64,000 bases of DNA from Hoeflea marina (GCF_003182275.1 NZ_QGTR01000002.1:558001-622000); one strand, 5' to 3'. Shown: positions 1 through 10,526, counted from the first letter of the stretch. Numbers and translations: made by a program. Notes: generated by a model from the letters alone, not told the origin.

Positions 1-128
1 GCCACGATCATGCAGACCGGCCGTGCCCGGGCGCCGGTCGCCGACAGCAGCAGCACGGCGAAAAGCACCGCCCCCGCCAATTGCCGTCCCAGCCGGGTTG
101 CCGGGTGGAGGATCATCGGTCTGCTCAT
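1..128 (-). CDS. N-terminus of a secreted protein, cut by window edge
   Basis: Only the first 42 codons are inside the window. The ATG lies 12 bases past the ribB stop, so the gene probably belongs to the same transcript. The translation has an arginine-containing N-region, a hydrophobic core (LAGAVLFAVLLLSA) and an ARA cleavage motif before RPVCMIVA, which reads as a Sec signal peptide. In rhizobia the gene after ribB can be a D-alanyl-D-alanine carboxypeptidase, and the residues after the predicted cleavage site are compatible with that family. The catalytic domain is not visible, so the product is unproven. Confidence 0.55.
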   Translation of the reverse strand, partial: MSRPMILHPATRLGRQLAGAVLFAVLLLSATGARARPVCMIV

Positions 129-140
129 CGCACCCGCTCG

Positions 141-1244
141 TCAGATGAGCTCTGTCGAGGTGATCTTGATGCCAAAGCCTTCCAGCCCGACATAGTGGCG
201 CTCGCGCGAGGCGTAGAGCCTGATCGAAGAGACGCCGAGATCCTTGAGGATCTGCGCGCCCAGCCCGATTTCCAGCCATTCGCTCTCGCGGTCCTGCACC
301 TCGGCGTGGTGTTCCCTGCCGTCCGCCTGCATCGTGCGGCGTGGCATGTGCTTGCCGACGCCGACCGAGCCTTCGCGCAGATAGACGATGATGCCGCGGC
401 CGGCGGCCTTCATCCGGGTCATGATCGCCGTGAGTTCCTTGTCGCGGCCGAAGACATCGTCGGCCACCGATTCCAGATGCAGCCGCACCGGAATGTCGAC
501 GCCGTCGCGGATATCGCCGAACACCACCGCGAGATGGTGCATCGGGTCCCAGGGCAGGGTGTAGGAATGCGCCTTCGCAGGGCCGGCAACGGTGTCGACA
601 TCGAAGCTGCCGACCATCTGGATCAGGGTTTCCTTGCGCTGCCGGTAGGCGATCAGGTCGGCGACCGAAACCTGCTTGAGACCGTGCCTGACGGCGAAGT
701 CGGCCACCTGCTGGCCGTGGGTGACGGTGCCGTCGTCATTGACCAGTTCGCAGATCACGCCGATCGGCGGCAGGCCGGCCAGCCGGCAGAGATCGACGGC
801 GGCCTCCGTGTGGCCCGAGCGCATCAGCACGCCGCCCTCGCGCGCGACCAGCGGGAAGATGTGGCCGGGCCGGGTGAAGTCGCTGGCGCCGACATTCGGA
901 TTGGCCAGATTGCGCACCGTCAGCGTGCGGTCGTCGGCGGAAATCCCGGTGGTGGTGCCGTGCTTGAAGTCGACCGACACCGTGAACGCGGTGGTGTGGG
1001 CACTGTCGTTGTCGGCGACCATGGCGTTGAGGCTCAGCCGCCTGGCCTCTTCGCGCGGCATCGGAGCGCAGACGATGCCGGAGGTGTGGCGGACGATGAA
1101 GGCCATCTTCTCCGCCGTGCAGTGGACGGCGGCGACGATCAGGTCGCCTTCGTTCTCGCGGCCGTCATCGTCGGTGACGACGACGATCTCGCCGGCTTCG
1201 AAGGCGCGGATGGCGTCGACGACGCGGGCTTGGTCATAGGGCAT
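141..1244 (-). CDS. ribB: 3,4-dihydroxy-2-butanone-4-phosphate synthase, RibBA-like
   Basis: This enzyme converts ribulose 5-phosphate to 3,4-dihydroxy-2-butanone 4-phosphate for riboflavin synthesis. The N-terminal ~205 residues carry family motifs: acidic loop DDDGRENEGDL at 25-35, RPGHIFPL near 115 and RSGHTEA near 132. The C-terminal ~160 residues match a GTP cyclohydrolase II domain in outline (VRLHLES..DDVFG) but lack the zinc-binding Cys cluster, so this half is probably not catalytic; many alphaproteobacterial RibB proteins are built this way. I chose ATG at 1244 (367 aa); a TTG at 1259 overlapping the aroC stop would add five residues. It follows aroC closely on the same strand and is probably cotranscribed. 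Confidence 0.93.
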   Translation of the reverse strand: MPYDQARVVDAIRAFEAGEIVVVTDDDGRENEGDLIVAAVHCTAEKMAFIVRHTSGIVCAPMPREEARRLSLNAMVADNDSAHTTAFTVSVDFKHGTTTGISADDRTLTVRNLANPNVGASDFTRPGHIFPLVAREGGVLMRSGHTEAAVDLCRLAGLPPIGVICELVNDDGTVTHGQQVADFAVRHGLKQVSVADLIAYRQRKETLIQMVGSFDVDTVAGPAKAHSYTLPWDPMHHLAVVFGDIRDGVDIPVRLHLESVADDVFGRDKELTAIMTRMKAAGRGIIVYLREGSVGVGKHMPRRTMQADGREHHAEVQDRESEWLEIGLGAQILKDLGVSSIRLYASRERHYVGLEGFGIKITSTELI

Positions 1245-1255
1245 GGAGGAACCTG

Positions 1256-2350
1256 TCAATCAAGGCGGCCGGTCTGGCCGCGGTCACGGAGATAATGGTC
1301 GGCGAGCGCGCAGGCAACCATGGCCTCGCCGATGGGCACGGCGCGGATGCCCACGCAGGGGTCGTGGCGGCCCTTGGTGCGGACGTCGACCTCGTTGCCG
1401 TCGGCATCCACCGAGCGGCGTTCGTTGAGGATGGAGGAGGTCGGCTTGACCGCGAAGCGGGCGACGATCGGCTGGCCGGTGGAGATGCCGCCGAGGATGC
1501 CCCCGGCATTGTTGGACAGGAACACCGGCCTGCCGTCGGCGCCGATGCGCATCTCGTCGGCGTTCTCCTCGCCGGTGATCGAGGCCGCGCCGAAGCCGTT
1601 GCCGATCTCGACGCCCTTGACCGCGTTGATCGACATCAGGTTGGCGCAGATGTCCTGGTCGAGCTTGGCGTAGATCGGCGCGCCGATGCCCGCGGGAACG
1701 CCCTCGGCCACAACCTCGATGACGGCTCCGACCGAGGAGCCGGCCTTGCGGATGGCGTCGAGATACTCTTCCCAGACCGGCACCATCGCCGCATCGGGGC
1801 AGAAGAACGGGTTGTTGCCGGTCTCGGCCCAGTCCCAGTTGGCGCGATCGATCTTCCTGTCGCCGATCTGCACCAGGGCGCCGCGCACGGTGACGCCGGG
1901 CAGCACCTTGCGCGCCAGTCCGCCGGCGGCGACGCGGGTCGCGGTCTCCCGCGCCGAGGAGCGGCCGCCGCCGCGATAGTCGCGGATGCCGTACTTGACG
2001 TCATAGGTGAAGTCGGCGTGCCCCGGCCGGTAGCGTCTGGCGATCTCGGAATAGTCCTTCGAGCGCTGGTCCGTGTTCTCGATCAGCATCGAGATCGGCG
2101 TGCCGGTGGTCACCAGCGTGCCGTCGCTGTCGGGCATGACGCCGGACAGCACCCTGACCAGGTCGTCCTCGCGCCGCTGGGTGACGAAGCGCGACTGGCC
2201 CGGCTTGCGCTTGTCGAGCCAGAGCTGCAGTTCGGCCTCCGTGAAGCGGATGCCGGGAGGGCAGCCATCGACGACGCATCCGATGGAAGGGCCGTGGCTT
2301 TCGCCCCAGGTCGTGACCCGGAACAGGTGCCCGAAGGTGTTGTGTGACAT
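1256..2350 (-). CDS. aroC: Chorismate synthase
   Basis: The protein has 364 residues and starts [21 protein letters not shown], the standard chorismate synthase N-terminus. It catalyses the last shikimate step, EPSP to chorismate, using reduced [14 protein letters not shown], another family signature, and the [10 protein letters not shown] segment near the C-terminus are present. The frame stays open upstream but that extension is not family-like, so ATG at 2350 is used; a second in-frame ATG lies 12 bases upstream. ribB begins 11 bases downstream. Length and motifs are those of a complete gene. Confidence 0.97.
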   Translation of the reverse strand: MSHNTFGHLFRVTTWGESHGPSIGCVVDGCPPGIRFTEAELQLWLDKRKPGQSRFVTQRREDDLVRVLSGVMPDSDGTLVTTGTPISMLIENTDQRSKDYSEIARRYRPGHADFTYDVKYGIRDYRGGGRSSARETATRVAAGGLARKVLPGVTVRGALVQIGDRKIDRANWDWAETGNNPFFCPDAAMVPVWEEYLDAIRKAGSSVGAVIEVVAEGVPAGIGAPIYAKLDQDICANLMSINAVKGVEIGNGFGAASITGEENADEMRIGADGRPVFLSNNAGGILGGISTGQPIVARFAVKPTSSILNERRSVDADGNEVDVRTKGRHDPCVGIRAVPIGEAMVACALADHYLRDRGQTGRLD

Positions 2351-2753
2351 GAGGTCAACCATGTGTTGGCCGCCGGCCGGGCGACGGCAATTGCAGTTGG
2401 CGCGAGTTCTAACCCATGTCGCCCGCAAGGGAAACCACCTGGCCGAAGCGGCTGTGCGCATTCCGGCCGCCGCCGGATGCCCGGACGGCTGCGGCTGCCT
2501 TGGCCTCAAACCGTGTGAAATCAGCGGCCTGCGCGATCAAGCCGCAAATCGCAGTGCTCCACAAGAACTCTTGAATATAATGGCGGCCGGTGCGAGACTG
2601 CGCGCGGGAAGTGGCCGGGAAACCATGCGGCATCAGGCATGGCGCCTGGGAAGGCAGCCGCACGCATGGAGATCCGCCGGTCCCCAGAGCCAATTTGGCC
2701 ACATTCGGGCTGTTAAGAATGGAACCAACAGTCGTTCGACCGAGGAATCACCT
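2351..2753. other. Intergenic region between divergent aroC and DUF1344 gene
   Basis: About 400 bases without a convincing gene. Open frames run through it on both strands, but their translations have no recognisable domain and lack a good ribosome binding site. It must contain the promoters of the divergent genes; I see no clear operator, riboswitch or repeat. Confidence 0.5.
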
Positions 2754-3014
2754 ATGCGCTTTGCCCTATCCGTTCTGCTTGCCGTTTCCGCCGCTCTGTC
2801 GCCCATCGCGGCCCTGGCCCAAAGCGCCGATGTGGAAGCCAAGATCGTCGAGATATCCACCGCCAAGCAGACTATCACGCTCGATGACGGCGAGACCTAT
2901 GTGACGCCGACCGAGTTCGATTTCGAGGGGCTCGACAAGGACGTCACCGTCGATGTCTTCTACACCATCGTCGACGGCAAGCGCGTCATCAACGACCTTG
3001 AAATCGTCGAGTAA
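2754..3014 (+). CDS. DUF1344 family small secreted protein
   Basis: This 86-residue protein has a signal peptide (hydrophobic run then ALAQS, cleavage near residue 23) and a mature part of about 63 residues. The mature part matches DUF1344: KIVEIS..KQTITLDDGETY, then EFDFEGLDKDVTVDVFY, then an INDLEI ending. DUF1344 proteins are common in Rhizobiales and probably periplasmic, of unknown function. The ATG at 2754 is used because it starts directly at the signal peptide. It is a single-gene unit divergent from aroC. Confidence 0.85.
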   Translation: MRFALSVLLAVSAALSPIAALAQSADVEAKIVEISTAKQTITLDDGETYVTPTEFDFEGLDKDVTVDVFYTIVDGKRVINDLEIVE

Positions 3015-3068
3015 TCCCGCCGCACGTTCGGCATGGTCGGACGGCTTCTCCGGTTGAGGCAGGCTGGG

Positions 3069-3539
3069 TCAGAATCCCAGCGCGCGCCGCCGTTCCAGGG
3101 CCTCGGGGGGCCAGAAGTCCTCGACGCTTGAGTAGAACACGTCGAAGGCGGGACTGTCCGCAGGCAGGCCGACCCATGGCAGCTTCGACCGCGTGAAGAT
3201 GTGGACGTCCGGCGGCAGGCGGGAGGGTTCCTCCAGGGTGCCGACACGGACGAACAGCATGGTCTTGCGGCGGCCGTAATCAGACCAGACGGTGGTCGCG
3301 CACGCCTCGCAGCGATACAGGTCATGGGGCCGTCCGCTGTCGGTCGGCATGCTGCCGACGCGCGTGGCGCCCGCATCGATCGCGATGCTGTCACTCTCGA
3401 TGACGGCATTGATGACGAAGGCGGTGCCGGTCTGGCGCTGGCAGTCCCTGCAGTGGCAGCAATGCACGATCATCGGCCGCCTCGTGAGCCTATAGCGCAG
3501 CGCGCCGCATCCACAACCGCCGGAATATTCCTGCTTCAT
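3069..3539 (-). CDS. GFA / CENP-V family zinc protein
   Basis: A 156-residue protein of the glutathione-dependent formaldehyde-activating enzyme (GFA) family. Visible zinc ligands are the GGCGCGALRY segment near the start, CCHCRDCQRQTG in the middle and RCEACATTVW further on, the usual Cys pattern of this fold. Most members are not proven to act on formaldehyde, so only the family is assigned. ATG at 3539 begins MKQEYSGGCGCG; the frame extends six codons upstream without support. A RIME-like repeat lies immediately upstream, and the neighbouring fabI/phosphatase genes are metabolically unrelated. Confidence 0.88.
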   Translation of the reverse strand: MKQEYSGGCGCGALRYRLTRRPMIVHCCHCRDCQRQTGTAFVINAVIESDSIAIDAGATRVGSMPTDSGRPHDLYRCEACATTVWSDYGRRKTMLFVRVGTLEEPSRLPPDVHIFTRSKLPWVGLPADSPAFDVFYSSVEDFWPPEALERRRALGF

Positions 3540-3557
3540 CCTGTGCCCCTGACGCAA

Positions 3558-3654
3558 TCGCGGGAATTCAGATTCACGCGATGTGCTTTAGCTCTTTGTA
3601 ATTATGCATGTCGTGATCCCGAGACCGCTGCACACTTTCGGGCGACATGCATTA
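3558..3654. repeat. RIME-like palindromic repeat, copy 1
   Basis: This element shares nearly all its sequence with 23925-24032 and 55550-55620. It has a left palindrome around ATTCACGCGATGTGCTTTAG, whose outer left arm is partly degraded here, and a right palindrome in which GCATGTCG and CGACATGC flank an inner CCCGA/TTTCGGG stem. The two-palindrome layout resembles the rhizobial RIME1 element, from memory and not confirmed. It sits between two minus-strand genes. Confidence 0.85.
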
Positions 3655-3744
3655 ACGCAATCGGCGACGCGGCGCAGGCCGACGGCTCCGGACAGGACGT
3701 TAATTCGGTTTTGCCTGTCGCGGAAGCGGGAACGGCGGCTGCCC

Positions 3745-4338
3745 TCAGATCCAGCCGATCGTGCCCTTCGAGATCCTCAGGATCCGGTCCTGCGGAACAT
3801 CCATCATCGCGGCTTCGTTGCCGGGCATGCCGCCGATGCGGTTGAACATGGCCCGGATGATGCCGCCATGGGCGACGCAGACCGTGGGCCGCGTGACGCT
3901 CGCCAGAAACGCATCGACCCGCTGCGCCATCATCTCGTAGCTTTCGGCGTGCTCGCCCGGGGGCCGGAAGGTCCACTTGTGCTGCTCGCGCTCGGCCGTG
4001 ATGCCCGGCGTGTGCGCTTCGATCTCGGCCGGCGTGAACCCTTCCCAGTCGCCGAAGCTGACTTCGACCAGCAGCGGGTCGGTGCGGTAGGCCCCGGGAT
4101 CGAGACCGGCATTTTCCCGCACCAGTTCCATGGTGTTGCGGGCGCGTGACAGCGGGCTCGAGACCCAGTCGCGGTCCGCGGCGACGAAGCCGGGGATGGC
4201 CGCCAGCGACCTGCCGTTGAGGGCGGCCTGCTCGAGGCCGAGCGGGTTCAGTCCGATGTCGCGCTGGCCCTGCAGCCGGCCCTCGCGGTTGTAGCTGGTC
4301 TCGCCGTGGCGGATGACGAACATGTCGAGGTCGGGCAT
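3745..4338 (-). CDS. Histidine phosphatase (phosphoglycerate mutase-like)
   Basis: The 197-residue protein begins MPDLDMFVIRHGETSYNREGR, whose RHGE is the phospho-acceptor motif of the histidine phosphatase superfamily. Other catalytic elements are SPLSRARNT, the acidic EVSFGDWEG and VAHGGIIRAMF near the C-terminus. Members are cofactor-independent phosphatases or mutases acting on small phosphorylated metabolites; the substrate cannot be told from sequence. It lies downstream of fabI on the same strand with an 80-base gap. Confidence 0.9.
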   Translation of the reverse strand: MPDLDMFVIRHGETSYNREGRLQGQRDIGLNPLGLEQAALNGRSLAAIPGFVAADRDWVSSPLSRARNTMELVRENAGLDPGAYRTDPLLVEVSFGDWEGFTPAEIEAHTPGITAEREQHKWTFRPPGEHAESYEMMAQRVDAFLASVTRPTVCVAHGGIIRAMFNRIGGMPGNEAAMMDVPQDRILRISKGTIGWI

Positions 4339-4422
4339 GGGGCAGGTCTCCCGCCGGATGCGGCATGGTCCGCAGGCTTGGCTTCAGGGAATCCGCGCCG
4401 CCGGGAGGCGGCGCGCGGCGGC

Positions 4423-5235
<813 letters not shown>

Positions 5236-5380
5236 GTCAGTCTCCCTACAATTCGTTGCGTCGCTATGGCACAGCCGGCTAACGCACACAAGTCAATGCG
5301 GGGCAGCGGTCGTCCGCCGGTGCTACACCGCCGCGCGACAGGACCTCGGATCCGGACGGCCTGGACGGACGGCATCGACC

Positions 5381-6430
5381 CTAGACATAGACGGCCTTGC
5401 GCTGGCTGCGCATCAGCGCGATCAGGCTGTCGTCCGGCGTCTCGGGCAGCAGCACCCGCAGATGCACATAGAGCTCGCCCCGTCCGCCTTCCGGCCGGGG
5501 CAGGCCGCGGCCCGATACCGTCATGCCGCCGCTGGCGCCCGCCCATTCGGGGATTGTCAGCCGCAGCGGTCCGTCCAGTGTTTCCAGCGTCACCTGCGTG
5601 CCCAGAACCGCATCGCGCAGATCGATGGCGTGGTCGGTGTGCAGGTCGTTGCCGAGAATGCGGAATTGCGGATGCGGCCGGTAGCGGATGGTCACCAGGG
5701 CATCGCCCGTCGCGTGACTTGCCGGCACGGGAATGTGCAACTCCGCCCCGTCGGCGGTTCCCGCCGGGACCGGCACGGCCAGCTGCCCGCCCGAAGGCAG
5801 CGTGATCTCCCCGAGCGCGCCCGTGAAGGCCTCGGCGATGTCGAGTTCCAGCAGGTGCCTGCTGGTTTCAGGACGGGCCTGCCTGCGGTGCAGTGTCTTC
5901 CATTTGGCGAACAGTTCGTCGAGCACGGCCAGCGGATCCGCCCCGGCCTGCTCGGCGCCGGGGGTGCTGCCGGCGGAGTCTCCCGCGCCGTCTGCCATTC
6001 CGGGAGCGTCATGAACGGTCCGGCGTTGCGCGGATTCGCCGAAGATGTGGTTGACCATGTCGTCGAAGCCGCTGACATCGTCGCCCTGATGGACCGACTC
6101 CTTTGCCGCGGCGTCGGTCGGGGCGCGCGGGTCGGGCCGCTTGCGCCAGGCGTCGCGGAAGACGGAGAACGGACTTGGACCGCCGCTGCGGTCGGTGCGG
6201 TTGCGGCGACGGCCGCGGGCGTCGATCTCGCCGCCGTCGAACTTCGCGCGGAGCTCGGCATTGATCAGCAGCCGGTAGGCATGCGCGATCTCCGCGAACC
6301 GCTCCCCCGCCAGCGGATCGGCCTGGTTCTGGTCCGGATGCCAGGTCTTGGCCAGCCGCCGGTAGGCGAGCTTGATGTCATTGGGTTCAGCGCCTTGGGG
6401 GACGCCCAGAACAGCATAGGGGCTACGCAT
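5381..6430 (-). CDS. DnaJ-class chaperone, J domain plus C-terminal domain
   Basis: A 349-residue J-protein. The N-terminus MRSPYAVLGV leads into a J domain with HPD at 31-33, which stimulates DnaK ATPase. A long polar, Gly/Ala-rich linker follows, and the last ~170 residues are the substrate-binding beta domains (ELDIAEAFTGA..ITLPSGGQL to YVHLRVLLPE). No CxxCxGxG zinc repeats are present, so it is CbpA/class II-like rather than true DnaJ. The open frame extends 106 codons upstream into another gene region; ATG at 6430 is chosen. Confidence 0.9.
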   Translation of the reverse strand: MRSPYAVLGVPQGAEPNDIKLAYRRLAKTWHPDQNQADPLAGERFAEIAHAYRLLINAELRAKFDGGEIDARGRRRNRTDRSGGPSPFSVFRDAWRKRPDPRAPTDAAAKESVHQGDDVSGFDDMVNHIFGESAQRRTVHDAPGMADGAGDSAGSTPGAEQAGADPLAVLDELFAKWKTLHRRQARPETSRHLLELDIAEAFTGALGEITLPSGGQLAVPVPAGTADGAELHIPVPASHATGDALVTIRYRPHPQFRILGNDLHTDHAIDLRDAVLGTQVTLETLDGPLRLTIPEWAGASGGMTVSGRGLPRPEGGRGELYVHLRVLLPETPDDSLIALMRSQRKAVYV

Positions 6431-6527
6431 TACAAGTTCCCGATCAGCTAGGTTCCCCGAGCGTAGCGATGATTTGCTAACCATCAGTGTATGAACGCAA
6501 AAGCCGGGAACAAATCGCCGGGTCGGC

Positions 6528-6977
6528 TCACTCGGACTGGGGCACCAGACTGACCAGCCATTCGCCTTCGCGGTCCCGGCAGGCCTGTCCCATGAACAGC
6601 GCGATGCCGTCGAAGGCGTGGCGGCTGGTGCGGAACTCCCGGCATGTCCGCCCGGTCGCGGTCTTGTCGACCAGTGTGGTGATGACGCCGGCGGAGCCGG
6701 TGGCGGGATTGGACCAGGGCAGGGGCTGGTTGGAGGGTGCGTCGGCAATCACTTCGGCAATCGCCGCCTCGTCGGCCTGCATCTCCGCATCCATGCTCAG
6801 CGGCTGGATCGTGCTCGTCGAGATCGGATCGACCGAGAGGGCCGACAACGGATCGGCGCCCGTGCGCATGCAGCCGGTCGAGGCGAGACATGCCATCACC
6901 CAGAGGCCGCGGGCGAGGGCACCGCTGCGCCACCCCTTTCCGGCTTTGTCGGGTTCTGGTAGGCCGTGAATCGACAT
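6528..6977 (-). CDS. RT0821/Lpp0805-family surface lipoprotein
   Basis: A 149-residue predicted lipoprotein. A hydrophobic stretch ending ACLASTGC places the lipidated Cys at residue 36, although the N-terminus before it is long and an internal start (MACLASTGC) is possible. The C-terminal half ([16 protein letters not shown], then TCREFRTSR and DREGEWLV) matches the 17-kDa surface-antigen/RT0821 domain of alphaproteobacteria. It lies between the DnaJ-like gene and divergent pdxH, a common rhizobial arrangement. Confidence 0.75.
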   Translation of the reverse strand: MSIHGLPEPDKAGKGWRSGALARGLWVMACLASTGCMRTGADPLSALSVDPISTSTIQPLSMDAEMQADEAAIAEVIADAPSNQPLPWSNPATGSAGVITTLVDKTATGRTCREFRTSRHAFDGIALFMGQACRDREGEWLVSLVPQSE

Positions 6978-7012
6978 ATCTATCCGTGCGGAACTGGGAC
7001 TCGAGGCTCACT

Positions 7013-7633
7013 ATGACAGAAGCGTGGTTAACGACTGGTGACTTCACGACGGCGGAGGAGCCCTTTGCCCTCTTCGCGGACTGGCTGCAGGACGCAACCA
7101 AGTCTGAAGTCAACGATCCCAATGCATTGGCTCTGGCAACGGTCGACGGCGACGGGCTGCCGGATGTCCGCATGGTGTTGCTCAAGGGCTTCGATGCACG
7201 CGGCTTCGTCTTCTACACCAATCTGGAAAGCGCCAAGGGCGTCGAGATCCTCGGTTCGATGAAGGCGGCGATGTGCTTCCACTGGAAGTCGCTGCGCCGC
7301 CAGGTGCGCGTGCGCGGCACGGTGGAGCAGGTCAGCGACGCCGAAGCCGATGCCTATTATGCATCGCGGCCGCGCGGCAGCCGCATCGGCGCCTGGGCGT
7401 CGAAGCAGTCGCGGCCGCTCGAAAGCCGCTTCGCGCTGGAAAAAGCCGTCGCCGAATTCACCGCCAAGCATCCGATCGGGGAGATCCCGCGTCCGGCGCA
7501 CTGGTCGGGCTTCCGCATCGTGCCGCGGCAGATCGAGTTCTGGCACGACCGCCCGTTCCGGCTGCATGACCGGCTGCTGTTCAGCCGCGGATCGGAAGCC
7601 GAAGAGTGGGGAAAGACCAGGCTCTATCCGTGA
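7013..7633 (+). CDS. pdxH: Pyridoxamine 5'-phosphate oxidase
   Basis: This FMN enzyme oxidises pyridoxamine or pyridoxine 5'-phosphate to pyridoxal 5'-phosphate. The 206-residue protein shows the family signatures [18 protein letters not shown], the [10 protein letters not shown] segment and the C-terminal [21 protein letters not shown]. The C-terminal RLYP is the conserved end of PdxH. ATG at 7013 fits the family N-terminus. It runs convergently with the deacetylase gene. Confidence 0.95.
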   Translation: MTEAWLTTGDFTTAEEPFALFADWLQDATKSEVNDPNALALATVDGDGLPDVRMVLLKGFDARGFVFYTNLESAKGVEILGSMKAAMCFHWKSLRRQVRVRGTVEQVSDAEADAYYASRPRGSRIGAWASKQSRPLESRFALEKAVAEFTAKHPIGEIPRPAHWSGFRIVPRQIEFWHDRPFRLHDRLLFSRGSEAEEWGKTRLYP

Positions 7634-7670
7634 CAGGCCCCGATCCATTCCCGACGGCGGAGCGCCTCGC

Positions 7671-8732
7671 TCAGGCGGCGGCGTTGCGCATGAACGGAAT
7701 CCCCGACGCCAGCGCCTCCACATATCGGGTCTTCTGATAATAGCCGTTGAGCGATGTCCGGTTGAGCGAGAGCAGATTGCCGAGGCTCGAGCGTTGCAGA
7801 ACACCCGGTACGGTGGTGACGGCGATCTTGAAGCCCAGCTCTCGCGCCGCCTCGAATTCGCGTGTGCCTGCCGCCGACCTGTCGCCATAGGGATAGGCCA
7901 GCGTCACCGGCCGCTCGCCGGTGATTCTTGCCACCCGGTCGGCGGAACGGTCGAGTTCGTCGCGAAGCCTTGCCGGGTCGGTCTGAGCCAGGTTGGCATG
8001 GCTGATGGTGTGGGCGCCAAGCCGCGCCAGCGGGCTGCCGATGAGGTCCCTCAGTTCGCCGTCATCCATGACTTCCTCCCGGACAATGGCCTCGGGGCTG
8101 ACGCCGCTGCTGCGCGCCAGCTCGTCGAGCCGGGTGGCGATTGCGTCCTGGTCGGGACCGGCCATCGCCAGGGCAAGCGCGTCATAGGCGGTGTATTTTT
8201 CACCGAAATTGCGCGCCGGCAGCGACACCGGGCCGCCTCCGAAGTCGAAATCGAAGCGGTCGACCTTGTTGAGCAGCGCCTCCGCGGTCTCCCACCAGAT
8301 CGTGTGGGTGCGATCGACGAAGCCGCCGGCCACGAAGATCGTGTAGGGCACGCCATGCTTCTCGAACACCGGCCGGGCATGGACGGCGTTGTCGCGATAG
8401 CCGTCATCGAGCGTGAACACCATCGCCGGCGCTGCATCCTTGCCGAGCGCCAGATGCCCGGGCAGATCCTCCAGCGCCACAGCCACATGGCCGGCGGCTT
8501 TCAGAGTGGTGATGGCGGCATCGAGAAAGTCCGGCGTGATCGACAGATGCTCGGACGGGTAAAAGCTCTTTTCCACCGCCGGGCGCACATGATGCAGGGT
8601 GAAGATCGAGCCGCGGCCGCGGGCGCCGGAAAACAATCCGGCCGAGGCGGCAAGTGACACCGCTTCAAGCCCGCTCTGGATGATGGTGCGCTTGATCAGC
8701 CGTCTTGCGGTTATCGTTCTCGGACCCTGCAT
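7671..8732 (-). CDS. Polysaccharide deacetylase (NodB homology) family
   Basis: A 353-residue protein with a NodB-type carbohydrate esterase domain. The metal-binding motif TLDDGYRDN places Asp-Asp at 109-110, and an HTISH segment plus LAYPYGDRS supply further active-site loops. Members de-N-acetylate or de-O-acetylate surface glycans or peptidoglycan. An N-terminal hydrophobic stretch (AVSLAASAGLF) follows an Arg-rich start and could be a membrane anchor, but no clear signal peptide is seen. The substrate is unknown. Confidence 0.85.
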   Translation of the reverse strand: MQGPRTITARRLIKRTIIQSGLEAVSLAASAGLFSGARGRGSIFTLHHVRPAVEKSFYPSEHLSITPDFLDAAITTLKAAGHVAVALEDLPGHLALGKDAAPAMVFTLDDGYRDNAVHARPVFEKHGVPYTIFVAGGFVDRTHTIWWETAEALLNKVDRFDFDFGGGPVSLPARNFGEKYTAYDALALAMAGPDQDAIATRLDELARSSGVSPEAIVREEVMDDGELRDLIGSPLARLGAHTISHANLAQTDPARLRDELDRSADRVARITGERPVTLAYPYGDRSAAGTREFEAARELGFKIAVTTVPGVLQRSSLGNLLSLNRTSLNGYYQKTRYVEALASGIPFMRNAAA

Positions 8733-8857
8733 GGTCTTCTCCCCGGATGGTTTCCTGGCCGGAGATATATCATTCAGGGTTTAACCGTTGTTGAATCCGC
8801 GCAAACACCATCGGGATGCAGCCGCAAGCTGCAGTCTTCGAGCGGCAGATGGCCAAC

Positions 8858-10273
8858 TCAGGTCTGGGTGCCGCCGACGGTCATCGCATTCATCAGCAGG
8901 TGCGGCTGGCCGACGCCGACCGGCACGCTCTGACCGGCCTTGCCGCACATGCCGATGCCGGTGTCCAGCGCTGAATCATTCCCGATCATCGAGATCCGCT
9001 GCATCGCCTCGGGTCCGTTGCCGATCAGCATGGCACCCTTGACCGGCGCGCCGATGCGGCCGTTCTCGATCATGTAGGCCTCGGTGCAGCCGAAGACGAA
9101 CTTGCCCGAGGTGATGTCGACCTGGCCGCCGCCGAAGGATACGGCGTAGAGACCCTTCCTGACCGAGGCGATCATCTCTGCCGGGGTCTTGTCGCCCGAC
9201 AGCATGTAGGTGTTGGTCATCCGCGGCATCGGCTGGTGCGCGTAACCCTGGCGGCGGCCGTTGCCCGTGGGCTTCATGCCCATCAGCCGCGCGTTCTGCC
9301 TGTCCTGCATGTAGCCGACCAGAATTCCGTCCTCGATGAGCACGTTGTTGCCCGAAGGCGTGCCTTCGTCGTCGACCGACAACGAGCCGCGGCGACCCTC
9401 GAGCGTGCCGTCATCGACCACTGTCACACCCTTGGAGGCCACCCGCTGGCCCATCAGTCCGGCAAAGGCCGAGGTCTTCTTGCGGTTGAAATCGCCTTCC
9501 AGGCCGTGGCCGACGGCTTCGTGCAGCATGACGCCGGGCCAGCCGGCGCCCAGCACCACGTCCATAGTGCCGGCGGGAGCGGCGACTGCGTCGAGATTGA
9601 CCAGCGCCTGACGCAGCGCCTCGTCGGCGCCGTGCTGCCAGCTTTCGGTGGTGAGGAAGTCGCCGAACAGCTTGCGCCCGCCGATGCCGTAGGAGCCTGA
9701 TTCCTGACGGTCGCCTTCGCCGACCATCACGCTGAGGCTCAGCCGGGTCAACGGCCTCACGTCGCGAACCCTGTGGCCGTCGGCGCGAAGGATCTCCACC
9801 ACCTGCCAGCTGGCACCCAGCGAGACCGAGACCTGGCGGACCCGGGCATCCTTGCCGCGCACATAGGCGTCGATGTCCTGCAGCATCTTCACCTTCGCCT
9901 CGAAGCCCGGCGCGGCGATCGGGTTATCGGCGGTGTAGAGCACGCGGTTGGTCCGCTGCGGCGCCTCCGAATAGATGCCGGACGCGCCCCGGGTGACGGC
10001 CGAGACCGCATCGGCGGCGCGCCGCAGCGCTGCCTCCGAAAGATCTCCGGCATGGGCATAGCCGGATGCCTCGCCCGCCACGACCCGCAGGCCGAAGCCG
10101 CGATCGGTGGAATAGTTGCCGGCCTTGAGCTTGCCGTTGTCGAAGACCAGCGATTCGGTCTCCTCGAATTCAAGAAACAGCTCGCCGTCATCGGCGCCAT
10201 GCAGGGCATCGGCAACGATGCGCTGGATCCGGGTTTCGTCGATGTCGAAGGATGAAAGCAGATCGTGGGACAT
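8858..10273 (-). CDS. tldD: TldD metalloprotease subunit
   Basis: A 471-residue TldD protein, partner of PmbA/TldE in the TldD-TldE zinc protease that processes modified peptides such as microcins and PQQ-like precursors in other species. The zinc motif HEAVGH is at 251-256 and the EGR(R)G and NARLMGMKPTGNGRRQ segments are typical. PmbA is not in this window. ATG at 10273 (MSHDLLSSFD) is chosen over an upstream start giving 19 unconserved residues. Confidence 0.94.
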   Translation of the reverse strand: MSHDLLSSFDIDETRIQRIVADALHGADDGELFLEFEETESLVFDNGKLKAGNYSTDRGFGLRVVAGEASGYAHAGDLSEAALRRAADAVSAVTRGASGIYSEAPQRTNRVLYTADNPIAAPGFEAKVKMLQDIDAYVRGKDARVRQVSVSLGASWQVVEILRADGHRVRDVRPLTRLSLSVMVGEGDRQESGSYGIGGRKLFGDFLTTESWQHGADEALRQALVNLDAVAAPAGTMDVVLGAGWPGVMLHEAVGHGLEGDFNRKKTSAFAGLMGQRVASKGVTVVDDGTLEGRRGSLSVDDEGTPSGNNVLIEDGILVGYMQDRQNARLMGMKPTGNGRRQGYAHQPMPRMTNTYMLSGDKTPAEMIASVRKGLYAVSFGGGQVDITSGKFVFGCTEAYMIENGRIGAPVKGAMLIGNGPEAMQRISMIGNDSALDTGIGMCGKAGQSVPVGVGQPHLLMNAMTVGGTQT

Positions 10274-10526
10274 GGGATTTCCAATGATTGAGGGCCAGTC
10301 GGTCATGGCCGGTAATTCAGGGGTTGCCAAACTTGGGCACCGGAAGGCTGTGGGCTCGACCCACTATGTAATAGGTCTCGACGTCAAATCCAGCCGTGCC
10401 GCACCTGCCGCCTGCGAACAACCGGTGTCCGTGCCGGCCGGACAGGCAGGCCTGGCCGGGCCTGCCGCGAGATGCGTTGCCGCTGTCTGGTTTCAAGGCG
10501 GCCCTGCGGCATGGAATGACGGAGCG

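Noticed and set aside
2409-2702. A minus-strand frame in the aroC upstream gap
   Set aside because: Low-quality translation with no motif and no plausible start signal; noted as part of the intergenic region only.
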